From NCBI GenBank assembly GCA_023436025.1, contig JAEZKX010000052.1:1-18424 (forward strand): 18,424 bases of DNA, given 5' to 3'. The notes beneath the pieces were generated by a model. It did not search any database, was not told the DNA's origin, and saw only the letters and a list, made by a program, of their open reading frames with translations. This document shows positions 1-7,235 of this stretch, piece after piece. The stretch's first letter is position 1. Each line of letters starts with the position of its first letter. The stretch is from Pseudomonadota bacterium. GTDB lineage: Bacteria; Pseudomonadota; Gammaproteobacteria; Burkholderiales; Burkholderiaceae_C. The translations under genes and the position numbers were made by a program.

Positions 1-419
1 GCCGGGTACAGCTGCACCAGGTGGGCGGCGCCTGCGGCAGCAGCCGTCCACGGCGCCGGCGGTGCGGCCATCGCCGGCAGCGCCGCACCGGCCAGGCCAT
101 GCAGCGCGAAATCGGCCGAGGCGTCGCTGAGCCTGGCCTTGGCGCGCAGCACGAACATGGAAAGGCGCTTGAGGGTGGCCGGCAGCAGGTCGCGGCTGCA
201 CACCAGCAGGATCTCGTCGGGCGCGCGCTTGAGGACGATGAAGGAGGCCAGCATGCGTCCCTTGGCATTGCAGAAGGCGGCCAGGCGGGCCTGACCGACC
301 GGCAGCAGGGCGATGTCCTGCGTCAGCTGGCCGTGCAGGAAGGAGGCGGCTTCTTCGCCCGCCGCGCGGATCACGCCCAGGTGGGGCAGGGCGGCGGCGC
401 CGTTCAGGAGGGAAGTCAT
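1..419 (-). CDS. ygfZ: YgfZ/GcvT-type folate-binding protein, N-terminal part (runs off the window)
   Basis: An open frame reads leftward from an ATG at 419-417 to the window edge without a stop, giving about 139 residues that begin MTSLLNGAAALPHLGVIRA. The pattern of a hydrophobic N-terminus, then FLHGQLTQDI, then AFCNAKGRMLASF fits the YgfZ/COG0354 family (tetrahydrofolate-binding, linked to Fe-S cluster maintenance and tRNA modification), related to GcvT aminomethyltransferases. The family's diagnostic KGCYxGQE-type motif lies in the C-terminal half, which is outside the window, so the call rests on the N-terminal pattern only. The gene is divergent from mltG, with about 45 bases between the starts; this adjacency is common in Burkholderiales. 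A GATAAT hexamer at 431-426 on this strand could be its -10. Confidence 0.75.
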   Translation of the reverse strand, partial: MTSLLNGAAALPHLGVIRAAGEEAASFLHGQLTQDIALLPVGQARLAAFCNAKGRMLASFIVLKRAPDEILLVCSRDLLPATLKRLSMFVLRAKARLSDASADFALHGLAGAALPAMAAPPAPWTAAAAGAAHLVQLYP

Positions 420-464
420 GGCTGAATTATCATGGCCGGTTGAATCCCGGGAGTGTGTAGGGCG

Positions 465-1457
465 GTGCGGTTCCTCAAGAGACTTTTCCTGCTGGGCCTG
501 ATCGGCGTCCTCGCGGCGGCCGGTGCCGGCTGGTGGTGGCTGCACAAGCCGATGGACTTGCGCGCGCCGGCGCTCGACCTGTCGATCGAGCCGGGCATGC
601 TGCCGCGCACCGTGGCGCAGGCCGTGCGCGATGCCGGCGCCGACGTGGACCCGGACCTGCTGTACGCCTGGTTCCGCGTGTCCGGCCAGGGCCGCGCCAT
701 CAAGGCCGGCAGCTACGAGATGACCACCGGCATCACGCCGCGCACCCTGCTGGACAAGCTGGCGCGCGGCGAGGAGTCGCTGCGCGCGGTGACGCTGGTG
801 GAAGGATGGAACATCCGCCAGGTGCGCGCCGCCCTGGCAAAAAGCGAGCAGCTCAAGCCCGACACCCAGGGCCTGTCGGATGAGGAGCTGATGAAGCTGC
901 TGGGCCGGCCGGGCCAGCATCCGGAGGGCCGCTTCTTCCCCGACACCTACACCTATTCCAAGGGTTCCAGCGATGTCGCCGTGCTCAAGCGGGCGATGCG
1001 CGCCATGGACAAGCGCCTGGCCGAGGCCTGGGCGGCGCGCGCGCCGAACGTGGTTCTCAAGAGTCCGGACGATGCCCTGGTGCTGGCCAGCATCGTCGAG
1101 AAGGAGACCGGCAAGGCGGCCGACCGCACGCTGATCGCATCGGTGTTCCACAACCGGCTGCGCATCGGCATGCCCCTGCAGACCGATCCGACGGTAATCT
1201 ACGGCATGGGCACGCGCTTCGACGGCAACCTGCGCAAGGTCGACCTGCAGACCGACACGCCGTGGAACACCTACACGCGCCCCGGCCTGCCGCCCACGCC
1301 CATCGCCATGCCGGGCAAGGCGTCGCTGCTGGCCGCGGTGCAGCCGGCCACCACCAGCATGCTGTATTTCGTGGCCAAGGGCGACGGCACCAGCCATTTC
1401 AGCCCCAGCCTCGACGAGCACAACCGGGCCGTCAACCGGTACCAGCGCGGCCAATGA
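465..1457 (+). CDS. mltG: Endolytic murein transglycosylase MltG (YceG family)
   Basis: Inner-membrane lytic transglycosylase that cuts nascent glycan strands and is thought to terminate peptidoglycan polymerisation. The protein starts with a short basic stretch and one membrane segment (RFLKRLFLLGLIGVLAAAGA), followed by a LysM-like region and the YceG catalytic domain. Family signatures visible are EGWNIRQ, EGRFFPDTY, ASIVEKETG (carrying the catalytic glutamate), QTDPTVIYG and NTY-RPGLPPTPI. The length of about 330 residues matches the family. I chose the GTG at 465 because it starts exactly at the membrane anchor and has GGGAG at 449-453 upstream. A GTG at 453, adding four residues, overlaps that Shine-Dalgarno sequence and is less likely. 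The stop overlaps the tmk start by 4 nt (ATGA), so the two are probably translationally coupled. Confidence 0.95.
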   Translation: MRFLKRLFLLGLIGVLAAAGAGWWWLHKPMDLRAPALDLSIEPGMLPRTVAQAVRDAGADVDPDLLYAWFRVSGQGRAIKAGSYEMTTGITPRTLLDKLARGEESLRAVTLVEGWNIRQVRAALAKSEQLKPDTQGLSDEELMKLLGRPGQHPEGRFFPDTYTYSKGSSDVAVLKRAMRAMDKRLAEAWAARAPNVVLKSPDDALVLASIVEKETGKAADRTLIASVFHNRLRIGMPLQTDPTVIYGMGTRFDGNLRKVDLQTDTPWNTYTRPGLPPTPIAMPGKASLLAAVQPATTSMLYFVAKGDGTSHFSPSLDEHNRAVNRYQRGQ

Positions 1458-2092
1458 GCGGGCTGTTCGTGAGCTTCGAAGGCATCGATGGGGCCGGCAA
1501 GTCGTCCCACATCGAGGCGCTGGCCGAGGCCTTCCGGGCCCGCGGCCGAACGGTCACGCAGACCCGCGAGCCGGGCGGCACGTCGGTGGCCGAGAAGTTG
1601 CGCACGCTGGCGCTGAACGATCCGATGGACGCCCTGACCGAGGCGCTGCTGATGTTCGCCGCACGGCGCGACCACCTGCTGCAGGTGATCGAGCCGGCCC
1701 TGGCGCGCGGCGACGTGGTGCTGTGCGACCGTTTCACCGACGCCACCTTCGCCTACCAGGGCGGCGGCCGCGGCTTCGACACCGCGGTGCTGCAACAGCT
1801 GGAACGCTGGGTGCAGTCCGTCCCCGCCGTCGCCGCGCCCGGCCTGCGCCAGCCGGACGTGACGCTGTGGTTCGACCTGCCGCCCGCCGTGGCCGCGGCC
1901 CGGCTGGCCGGCGCCCGCGTGCCCGACAAGTTCGAAGCCCAGCCGCAGGCCTTCTTCGCGCAGGTCGCGGCCGGCTATGCGGCGCGGCTTGCGGCCCATC
2001 CAGGCCGCTTCCTGCCCATCGACGCCGACCAGCCGCGCGCGCAGGTCTGGCAGGCGGTGGAAGCGGGCCTGCGCCAGCGGGGGCTGCTGTGA
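1454..2092 (+). CDS. tmk: Thymidylate kinase
   Basis: Cytoplasmic dTMP kinase (dTMP + ATP to dTDP + ADP), essential for dTTP supply. The 212-residue length is normal. The P-loop GIDGAGKS is at residues 10-17, followed by the thymidylate-kinase signatures TREPGGT, the DR motif in LCDRFTDATFAYQGGGRG, and DVTLWFDLP before the LID region. The start ATG overlaps the mltG stop (ATGA at 1454-1457), and its own stop overlaps the holB GTG (GTGA at 2089-2092). The mltG-tmk-holB order is classical in proteobacteria and places this gene in a wall/DNA-replication operon. Confidence 0.97.
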   Translation: MSGLFVSFEGIDGAGKSSHIEALAEAFRARGRTVTQTREPGGTSVAEKLRTLALNDPMDALTEALLMFAARRDHLLQVIEPALARGDVVLCDRFTDATFAYQGGGRGFDTAVLQQLERWVQSVPAVAAPGLRQPDVTLWFDLPPAVAAARLAGARVPDKFEAQPQAFFAQVAAGYAARLAAHPGRFLPIDADQPRAQVWQAVEAGLRQRGLL

Positions 2093-3081
2093 CGACCGCC
2101 CCCTGGATCCGCGCGCAGCTGCACCAGCTGCTCGCCCAGCGCGGCCACGCCTGGCTGCTGCAGGGGCCGTCCGGCCTCGGCCAGTACGCCCTGGGCCTGG
2201 GCCTGGCCCGGGCCTGGCTGTGCGACACGCCGACGGCCGACGGCGCCTGTGGCCAGTGCGCCAGCTGCCACCAGATCGACGTCCGCGCCCATACCGACCT
2301 GGCGGTGCTGATGCCGGAGGTGGCGATGCAGGCGCTGGAGTGGCCGCTGGACGAGAAGGCGCAGAAGGAGATCGACGACAAGAAGCGCAAGCCCAGCAAG
2401 GAGATCCGCATCGAGGCGATGCGCGATGCCGTGGAGTTCGCGCAGCGCACCAGCGGGCGCGGCAAGGGCAAGGTGGTGCTGGTCTATCCGGCCGAGCGCA
2501 TGAATCCGTTCACGGCCAATGCCCTGCTCAAGACGCTGGAAGAGCCTCCCGGCGACGTGCGCTTCGTACTGGCGACCGAGGCGGCGCACCAGCTGCTGCC
2601 CACCATCCGCAGCCGCTGCCAGGGCCACACCCTGGCCTGGCCGACGCCGCAGGAGGCGAGCGCCTGGCTGCAGGAGCAGGGCGTGCCCGGCGAAGCGGCG
2701 GGCGGCTTGCTGCGCGCCGCCGGCGGCCGGCCCGAGGACGCCTTGCGGCTGCACCAGGCCGGGCTTGACGCCCAGGCCTGGGCGCGCTGGCCCAAGGCGC
2801 TGGCACGCGGTGATGCCTCGGTGCTGGGGAATTGGGGCGCGCGCGAAGTGGTCGAATCGCTGCAGAAGCTGTGCCACGACCTGCTGGCCGTGCGCACCGG
2901 CGCCGCCCCGCGTTTCTTCATGCCGGCCGACCTGCCGCCCGCGGCCTCGGTGGCGGCGTTGACGCGCTGGTGGCGTGACCTGGCCGCCACAGCCCGGGTG
3001 GCCGACCACCCCTTCAATGCCGGTTTGATGCTGGAAGACCTTGTGACCCAGGCGCGCGCCGCCCTACACTCGAAAGCCTGA
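2089..3081 (+). CDS. holB: DNA polymerase III subunit delta' (clamp loader)
   Basis: Delta' subunit of the clamp loader that opens and loads the beta sliding clamp. The protein has 330 residues. The P-loop region reads GPSGLGQYALG, where the Walker A lysine is Gln; this fits delta', which is not expected to hydrolyse ATP in well-studied species. A zinc module is visible as C45, C54, C57 and C60. FTANALLKTLEEPP and the SRC motif in TIRSRCQ are clamp-loader AAA+ signatures. Between the zinc module and the sensor region there is a Lys-rich charged insert (EKAQKEIDDKKRKPSKE). Translation starts at a GTG overlapping the tmk stop. The pilZ gene follows after 3 nt. Confidence 0.95.
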   Translation: MTTAPWIRAQLHQLLAQRGHAWLLQGPSGLGQYALGLGLARAWLCDTPTADGACGQCASCHQIDVRAHTDLAVLMPEVAMQALEWPLDEKAQKEIDDKKRKPSKEIRIEAMRDAVEFAQRTSGRGKGKVVLVYPAERMNPFTANALLKTLEEPPGDVRFVLATEAAHQLLPTIRSRCQGHTLAWPTPQEASAWLQEQGVPGEAAGGLLRAAGGRPEDALRLHQAGLDAQAWARWPKALARGDASVLGNWGAREVVESLQKLCHDLLAVRTGAAPRFFMPADLPPAASVAALTRWWRDLAATARVADHPFNAGLMLEDLVTQARAALHSKA

Positions 3082-3084
3082 CCC

Positions 3085-3447
3085 ATGAGTTCGCCCGCCC
3101 CCAGCACCCCCCGTCCGAGCGTCATCCAGCTGGCCATCAAGGAGAAGGCCGCGCTGTATGCCGCGTACATTCCGCTGTTCTCCGACGGCGGCGTGTTCAT
3201 CCCGACCACGCGGGAGTACAAACTGGGCGACGACGTCTACGTGCTTCTGTCGCTGCCGGAAGACCCGCAGCGCTACCCGGTGGCCGGCAAGGTGGCCTGG
3301 GTGACGCCGCCGCGCGCCGCCGCCAACCGCACCCAGGGCGTGGGCGTGCGCTTTCCGGCCGACGAAAAGTCCAAGCTGCTCAAGGTCAAGATCGAAGAGA
3401 TCCTCGGTGGCCACCTGGCTTCCGAACGGCCGACGCAGACCATCTGA
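3085..3447 (+). CDS. pilZ: PilZ-domain protein (type IV pilus PilZ type)
   Basis: A 120-residue single-domain PilZ protein, beginning three bases after the holB stop. The gene order holB-pilZ-tatD matches that of Pseudomonas and Xanthomonas pilZ, whose product is needed for type IV pilus assembly. The N-terminal RxxxR and the following [DN]xSxxG motifs that bind cyclic-di-GMP in canonical PilZ domains are absent; the corresponding loop reads FSDGGVFIPTT. This matches the non-binding PilZ class, which acts through protein partners (PilB and FimX in Xanthomonas). No pilus structural gene is present in the window. The family call is firm. The pilus role is inferred from family and synteny. Confidence 0.9.
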   Translation: MSSPAPSTPRPSVIQLAIKEKAALYAAYIPLFSDGGVFIPTTREYKLGDDVYVLLSLPEDPQRYPVAGKVAWVTPPRAAANRTQGVGVRFPADEKSKLLKVKIEEILGGHLASERPTQTI

Positions 3448-3504
3448 GCTGAATCCCTAGAATCTCCTTGACGCGCCGCCTGCCGCGGCCGCGTCGCCGT
3501 TGCC

Positions 3505-4314
3505 ATGTTCGTCGATTCCCACTGCCACCTGACCTTTCCCGAGCTGGCCAGCCAGCTGCCGCAGATCCGCGCCGCCATGGAAGCGGCGCGCGTCGACCGC
3601 GCGCTGTGCATCTGCACCACGCTGGAGGAGTTCGAGGAGGTGCACGCGCTGGCCATGGCGCACGACAACTTCTGGGCCTCGGCCGGCGTCCACCCGGACA
3701 ACGAGGGCGTTGCCGAGCCCACGCTGGACAAGCTGCTGGAGCTGGCCGCGCGGCCCAAGGTGGTGGGCATCGGCGAGACCGGGCTGGACTACTACCAGAT
3801 GGACGAACGCAAGGGCGGCCGCAGCGTGGCCGACCTCGAATGGCAGCGCGAGCGCTTCCGCACCCACATCCGGGCGGCGCGGCAGGCGGGCAAGCCATTG
3901 ATCATCCACACGCGCGCTGCCTCGGCCGACACCCTGGCGATCCTGAAGGAAGAGGGCGAGGACGGCTCGGCCGGCAGTGCCGGCGGCGTGTTCCACTGCT
4001 TCACGGAAACGGCCGAGGTCGCACGGGCGGCGCTGGACCTGGGCTTTTACATCTCCTTCTCGGGCATCCTGACCTTCAAGAGTGCGGCCGACCTGCGCGA
4101 GGTGGCGAAGTTCGTGCCTTCGGACCGGCTGCTGATCGAGACCGACAGCCCCTACCTGGCGCCGGTGCCGTACCGCGGCAAGACCAACAACCCGTCGTAC
4201 GTGCCCTATGTGGCGGCGCAACTGGCCGAGCTGCGCGGCGTGGCGGTGGAGGACATCGCAGCCGTCACCAGCGCCAACTTCGAGAATCTGTTCACCGGCG
4301 TCCGCGCATCATGA
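3505..4314 (+). CDS. tatD: TatD-family metal-dependent DNase/hydrolase
   Basis: TIM-barrel metallohydrolase of the TatD/YcfH family; members have 3'-5' exonuclease or DNase activity in DNA repair and degradation. The 269-residue protein has all the expected metal ligands: HxH at residues 6-8 (DSHCH), E91 in GIGETGLDYY, H135 in LIIHTR, H164 in VFHCFTE and D214 in IETDSPYL. Compared with the usual sequence there is a short insertion after IGETGLDYY (residues 98-107, ERKGGRSVAD) and a Gly/Ser-rich loop at 151-161. There is no good Shine-Dalgarno before the ATG. It lies 57 nt after pilZ and its stop overlaps the ankyrin gene start by 4 nt. Confidence 0.93.
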   Translation: MFVDSHCHLTFPELASQLPQIRAAMEAARVDRALCICTTLEEFEEVHALAMAHDNFWASAGVHPDNEGVAEPTLDKLLELAARPKVVGIGETGLDYYQMDERKGGRSVADLEWQRERFRTHIRAARQAGKPLIIHTRAASADTLAILKEEGEDGSAGSAGGVFHCFTETAEVARAALDLGFYISFSGILTFKSAADLREVAKFVPSDRLLIETDSPYLAPVPYRGKTNNPSYVPYVAAQLAELRGVAVEDIAAVTSANFENLFTGVRAS

Positions 4315-4970
4315 GAATCTTCTTCAAGTACGTCGCGTATCTTGTTCTAGCTATTGGAATTTCGGCAGCGCACGCCGGCTCGTACGACGACTTCTTCGTG
4401 GCCATCAAGCGCGACGATCCGGCGGCCATCCGCGACCTGCTGCGGCGCGGCTTTGACCCCGATACGCCGGACCCCAAGGGGGTGCATGGTCTCTATTCGG
4501 CACTGCAGGAAGGTTCGCTGCAGGCGGCCGAGGCGCTGATCGACTGGCCCAGGACCAACATCGAATGGCGCTCGCCCCAGGACGAAAGCCCGCTGATGAT
4601 GGCATCGCTCAAGGGCCATGTGGCGCTGGTGCGCAAGCTGATCGCGCGCGACGCGCACGTCAACAAGACCGGCTGGACGCCGCTGCACTACGCGGCCACG
4701 GGCGGCCACCTGGAGGTCATCGCGCTGCTGCTGGAGCACCATGCCTTCATCGACGCCGAGTCGCCCAACAAGACGACGCCCCTGATGATGGCGGCGCACT
4801 ACGGCTCGCCGGCGGCGGTGAAGCTGCTGCTGGACGAAGGCGCGGATCCGCTGATGCGCAACGAGCTGGGACTGTCGGCGGTCGATTTCGCCCAGCGCGC
4901 CAACCGCAAGGACGCCGCCGAGATGATCGCGGCGGCGGTGCGCGCGAAAAAGCCGCGCGGCAGGTGGTGA
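4311..4970 (+). CDS. Exported ankyrin-repeat protein
   Basis: A 219-residue protein with an N-terminal signal peptide (FKYVAYLVLAIGISAAHA, predicted cleavage after AHA at residue 22) and then four to five ankyrin repeats. The clearest repeats are ESPLMMASLKGHVALVRKLI, GWTPLHYAATGGHLEVIALL and TTPLMMAAHYGSPAAVKLLL. It probably acts in the periplasm as a protein-binding scaffold; the partner is unknown. It overlaps tatD by ATGA and is likely the last gene of the mltG-tatD run. The first 60 bases are only 43% GC (26 of 60), far below the surrounding sequence, probably to keep the start region unstructured. The C-terminus is basic (RAKKPRGRW). Confidence 0.88.
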   Translation: MRIFFKYVAYLVLAIGISAAHAGSYDDFFVAIKRDDPAAIRDLLRRGFDPDTPDPKGVHGLYSALQEGSLQAAEALIDWPRTNIEWRSPQDESPLMMASLKGHVALVRKLIARDAHVNKTGWTPLHYAATGGHLEVIALLLEHHAFIDAESPNKTTPLMMAAHYGSPAAVKLLLDEGADPLMRNELGLSAVDFAQRANRKDAAEMIAAAVRAKKPRGRW

Positions 4971-5011
4971 TCACCCCTGGCGCGCGGCCTGCGACGAAGC
5001 GCGCGTGACGC

Positions 5012-5368
5012 TTACTTGGCGCTGCAGGGGTTGACCATCTGCACGCCGGCCGACATGGTTGCCGTGTCGGCACGGCAGCGGGCCATGTCTGCATAGTGGC
5101 CCTGGACCACGACCCCAGGAGGGTTGTAGCGCAGCGTGGCCTGGGCGCCGAAGCCGGCGGCCGGTTCGGCCTGGCAGCGCGCGCCGCGGCCGGCCATCGA
5201 CTCGACCCGCCGGCAGAAGGCGTCATCGGGATAGTCGAACTGGCGGATCACATTGCCGGCGGAATCGCGGTACACGAGGTACTTGCCCGGCGTGACGTTC
5301 TGGGGCTGCGACGCGCAGCCGGCCAGGACGGCGGCCGCGGCCGACAACAGGAAAAGGCGAATGGTCAT
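5012..5368 (-). CDS. Small cysteine-rich lipoprotein of unknown function
   Basis: A 118-residue protein with a lipoprotein signal peptide: basic start MTIR, hydrophobic stretch LFLLSAAAAVL and lipobox LAGC, so lipidation is predicted at C18. The mature part has four further cysteines (FCRRV, ARCQA, ARCRA, NPCSAK), compatible with two disulfides in the periplasm. I do not recognise a named family. I chose the ATG at 5368-5366 because GGGAG lies five bases upstream; a TTG four codons earlier would overlap that site. The gene is convergent with the ankyrin gene, with 41 nt between them. A TTGACA hexamer at 5501-5496 (minus strand) is a possible -35, but no good -10 follows it. Confidence 0.75.
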   Translation of the reverse strand: MTIRLFLLSAAAAVLAGCASQPQNVTPGKYLVYRDSAGNVIRQFDYPDDAFCRRVESMAGRGARCQAEPAAGFGAQATLRYNPPGVVVQGHYADMARCRADTATMSAGVQMVNPCSAK

Positions 5369-5502
5369 GGATGCTCCCAAACTGTGCCGCTGGTTCTTGG
5401 ATGCGGCGCGCCCGTTTTTACAAGCGTTTCGAGGTTTTGGGGTGGCTGGGTAACGATCTGCTGATCCGTACCTCTAACTCATACGATGTGGATTATGTCA
5501 AC

Positions 5503-5838
5503 TCACATGCGTGGGTCTGCACCGGTCGTCCCCGGCACCAGTTCGCAGAACGTCCGCTCCTCGCGCAGGATGAAGCGGTCCCTCTGCGCCCGCTCGAAGT
5601 TCTCCCGCCCTTCCGGGTCCGATTTGAGGCGGGCCCGGTAGGACTCGTAGGCGGCCAGGCTGTCGAAGGCGATCAGGCCCCATGCGATGTCGTTCGTTCC
5701 TTCGTGCGGCAGGAAGTAGCCCAGCAGGCGGCCGCCGCAGCGCGGGATGATGCGGCCCCAGTGCTGCGCGTAGTTGCGGAAGGCCTCGCGCTGGAACGGG
5801 TCGATCTGGTAGCGGATGAAGACGGTGATGGTGTTCAT
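5503..5838 (-). CDS. NIPSNAP-family protein
   Basis: A 111-residue protein starting MNTITVFIRYQIDPFQ. The pattern of an initial beta strand (ITVFIRYQID), AFRNYAQHWGRIIPRCGGRLLGYFLPHEG, then IAWGLIAFDSLAAYESYRARL and a final strand region matches the NIPSNAP family, a ferredoxin-like dimeric alpha/beta-barrel fold. Its biochemical role is generally unknown. The open frame continues far upstream opposite the ArsR gene, but the ATG at 5838-5836 is where family similarity begins. It is transcribed divergently from the ArsR-type regulator, and an inverted repeat lies between the starts, suggesting control by that regulator. The pairing of an ArsR-type regulator with a NIPSNAP gene recurs in proteobacteria, as far as I recall. 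Confidence 0.85.
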   Translation of the reverse strand: MNTITVFIRYQIDPFQREAFRNYAQHWGRIIPRCGGRLLGYFLPHEGTNDIAWGLIAFDSLAAYESYRARLKSDPEGRENFERAQRDRFILREERTFCELVPGTTGADPRM

Positions 5839-5868
5839 GCCGCGATGGTGGCGCGCCGGCACGCACCG

Positions 5869-5892
5869 ACGCTTCGCCACGGAACGAAGCGT
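5869..5892. promoter_or_regulatory. Inverted repeat between the NIPSNAP and ArsR genes (candidate operator)
   Basis: Perfect 8-bp arms ACGCTTCG (5869-5876) and CGAAGCGT (5885-5892) are separated by 8 bases in the 84-bp divergent gap. ArsR-type regulators commonly bind imperfect 12-2-12-like dyads near their own promoters, so this is the natural candidate site for the adjacent regulator. Binding is inference. Confidence 0.5.
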
Positions 5893-5922
5893 GGCCGGAC
5901 CCGGTGCGGCACACTGGGCGGC

Positions 5923-6642
5923 ATGAACACCAACCAGGTCGCCCGCATTGCCGCGCTGGTCGGCGAACCGGCGCGCACGGCCATGCTGGTGGCGCTGATG
6001 GACGGGCGGGCCCTGACGGCGAACGAACTGGCAGCGGCCGGCCACGTCACGGCGGCGACGGCAAGCCGGCACCTGGCCCTGATGGTCGAAGGCGGCCTGC
6101 TGCGCGTGGAGCGCCAGGGCCGGCACCGCTACCACCGGCTGGCCTCGCCGGAAGTGGCGCGACTGCTGGAAGGCATCATGCAGCTGGCGGCGCAATCGGC
6201 CGCGCCGCGCATCGCCACCGGTCCGCGCGATGCCGGCCTGCGGCTGGCCCGGACCTGCTACGACCACCTCGCCGGCCGCGTCGCGGTGGCCATCGCCGAC
6301 CGGCTGGTCGAGGCGGGTGCGGTGGTGATCCAGGACGACACGGCCAGTGTCACCCCGCTGGCCGACGCCACCCTCACCCACCTTGGCCTGGCGCCCGCGA
6401 CGCTGCATGGCGGGCAGGGCGCGCGCGGGCGCCCGGCCTGCCGTCCCTGCCTGGACTGGGGTGAGCGGCGCATGCACCTGGCGGGCCGCCTGGGCGCCCT
6501 GCTCTGTACCCATTGCCTGCAGGCGGGCTGGTTGTTGCGCAAGCCCGGAACGCGCGCGCTGGCCCTGACGCCCGCGGGTGCCACCGCCTTGCGCGACTGG
6601 CTGGGCGTTGCCCGCTGGCAGGCGCTGATCGACGGCTCCTGA
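5923..6642 (+). CDS. ArsR-family winged-helix transcriptional regulator, long form
   Basis: A 239-residue regulator. Residues 1-85 form an ArsR-type winged helix: EPARTAMLVALMDGRALTANELA, then the recognition helix TAATASRHLALMVEGGLL, then the wing RVERQGRHRYHRL. The C-terminal extension of about 150 residues contains LDWGERRMHLAGRLGALL, typical of a long ArsR subfamily. It carries two CxxC pairs, C173/C176 and C195/C198, which could form a metal- or redox-sensing site. The classical ArsR or SmtB metal motifs in the recognition helix (CVC) are absent. It is divergent from the NIPSNAP gene across an inverted repeat, so it probably represses that gene and itself. The ligand is unknown. Confidence 0.88.
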   Translation: MNTNQVARIAALVGEPARTAMLVALMDGRALTANELAAAGHVTAATASRHLALMVEGGLLRVERQGRHRYHRLASPEVARLLEGIMQLAAQSAAPRIATGPRDAGLRLARTCYDHLAGRVAVAIADRLVEAGAVVIQDDTASVTPLADATLTHLGLAPATLHGGQGARGRPACRPCLDWGERRMHLAGRLGALLCTHCLQAGWLLRKPGTRALALTPAGATALRDWLGVARWQALIDGS

Positions 6643-6712
6643 CCGGGTGAGCCAGCGCCCGGAGGAGAAGGAGTGACCGGCGCTGCCATGGCCCGGCGTG
6701 CACCGCCAAGCC

Positions 6713-6768
6713 ATCTCACCGCCACCTAAGACAACCCTCAGAAGCACCTAAGGCGCGCTTCCTACAGT
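6713..6768 (+). promoter_or_regulatory. Phased direct repeats and -10 upstream of the DUF4148 gene
   Basis: Heptamers ATCTCAC (6713-6719), ACCTAAG (6724-6730), CCCTCAG (6735-6741) and ACCTAAG (6746-6752) recur at exactly 11-bp steps. The first is the weakest. A -10-like TACAGT follows at 6763-6768, and there is no recognisable -35 at the right distance. This is the layout of an activator-dependent promoter bound by an OmpR/PhoB-type response regulator. The remaining bases of the 207-bp gap (6643-6712, 6769-6849) hold nothing I recognise except the ribosome site AAGGA (6838-6842). Confidence 0.5.
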
Positions 6769-6849
6769 ACATCCACGGCCGGCGCAGCAATCCCGCAGCG
6801 GGGCCGAAGAAGCCGGATCACCCCGGCATCTCACTGAAAGGAAACCGCC

Positions 6850-7215
6850 ATGCAAGCCAAGATCGCCCTCTCCACCTTCGTCGTCGCCGCCACCGCCTTC
6901 GCCGGCAGCGCCTTCGCCGAAACCCCCACCATCGACACCACGCCCTTCGTGTCCACCCAGTCGCGCGCCCAGGTGCAAGCCGAGCTGGCCGCGTTCAAGA
7001 AGTCGGGCGTCAACCCCTGGTCGATCCAGTACAACCCGCTGAAGAACTTCCAGAGCGGCACGACGCGCGCCCAGGTCACCGCCGAGTACCTGGCTTCGCG
7101 CGACCTGGTGGACGCCTTCACCGGCGAGGACAGCGGCTCGTCCTACCTGGCCCAGAACCGGGTGCCCGGCGCCGAGCCTTCGCTGCTCGCCGGACAGCCC
7201 GCCATCGTGCGCTGA
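6850..7215 (+). CDS. Secreted DUF4148-family protein
   Basis: A 121-residue protein with a signal peptide (MQAKIALSTFVVAATAFAGSAFA, cleavage predicted after residue 23), so it is likely periplasmic. DUF4148 proteins are small exported proteins abundant in Burkholderiales and of unknown function. Typical family features are the repeated element (S/T)RAQVxAE, at SRAQVQAELAAF (residues 38-49) and TRAQVTAEYLAS (72-83). The start is supported by AAGGA at 6838-6842. Expression probably depends on the phased repeats upstream, and the gene is closed by a strong intrinsic terminator, so it is a single-gene transcription unit. Confidence 0.88.
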   Translation: MQAKIALSTFVVAATAFAGSAFAETPTIDTTPFVSTQSRAQVQAELAAFKKSGVNPWSIQYNPLKNFQSGTTRAQVTAEYLASRDLVDAFTGEDSGSSYLAQNRVPGAEPSLLAGQPAIVR

Positions 7216-7235
7216 GCGCCCGTGCGCCCCGCGCC

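Noticed and set aside
2089..3081. HolB Walker A with Gln instead of Lys, as a broken enzyme
   Set aside because: Delta' subunits normally do not need ATP hydrolysis, and the zinc module and SRC motif are intact, so this is ordinary for the family.
4971..5011. GC-rich hairpin between the convergent ankyrin and lipoprotein genes
   Set aside because: The CGCGC/GCGCG arms are common at this base composition and no T run follows, so I do not call a terminator.
5496..5501. TTGACA on the minus strand as a lipoprotein promoter
   Set aside because: A perfect -35 word, but no acceptable -10 at 16-18 bases; kept only as a remark.
5839..6747. Upstream extension of the NIPSNAP reading frame to 414 codons
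   Set aside because: The extension is antisense to the ArsR regulator and crosses the divergent gap; family similarity starts at the ATG at 5838.
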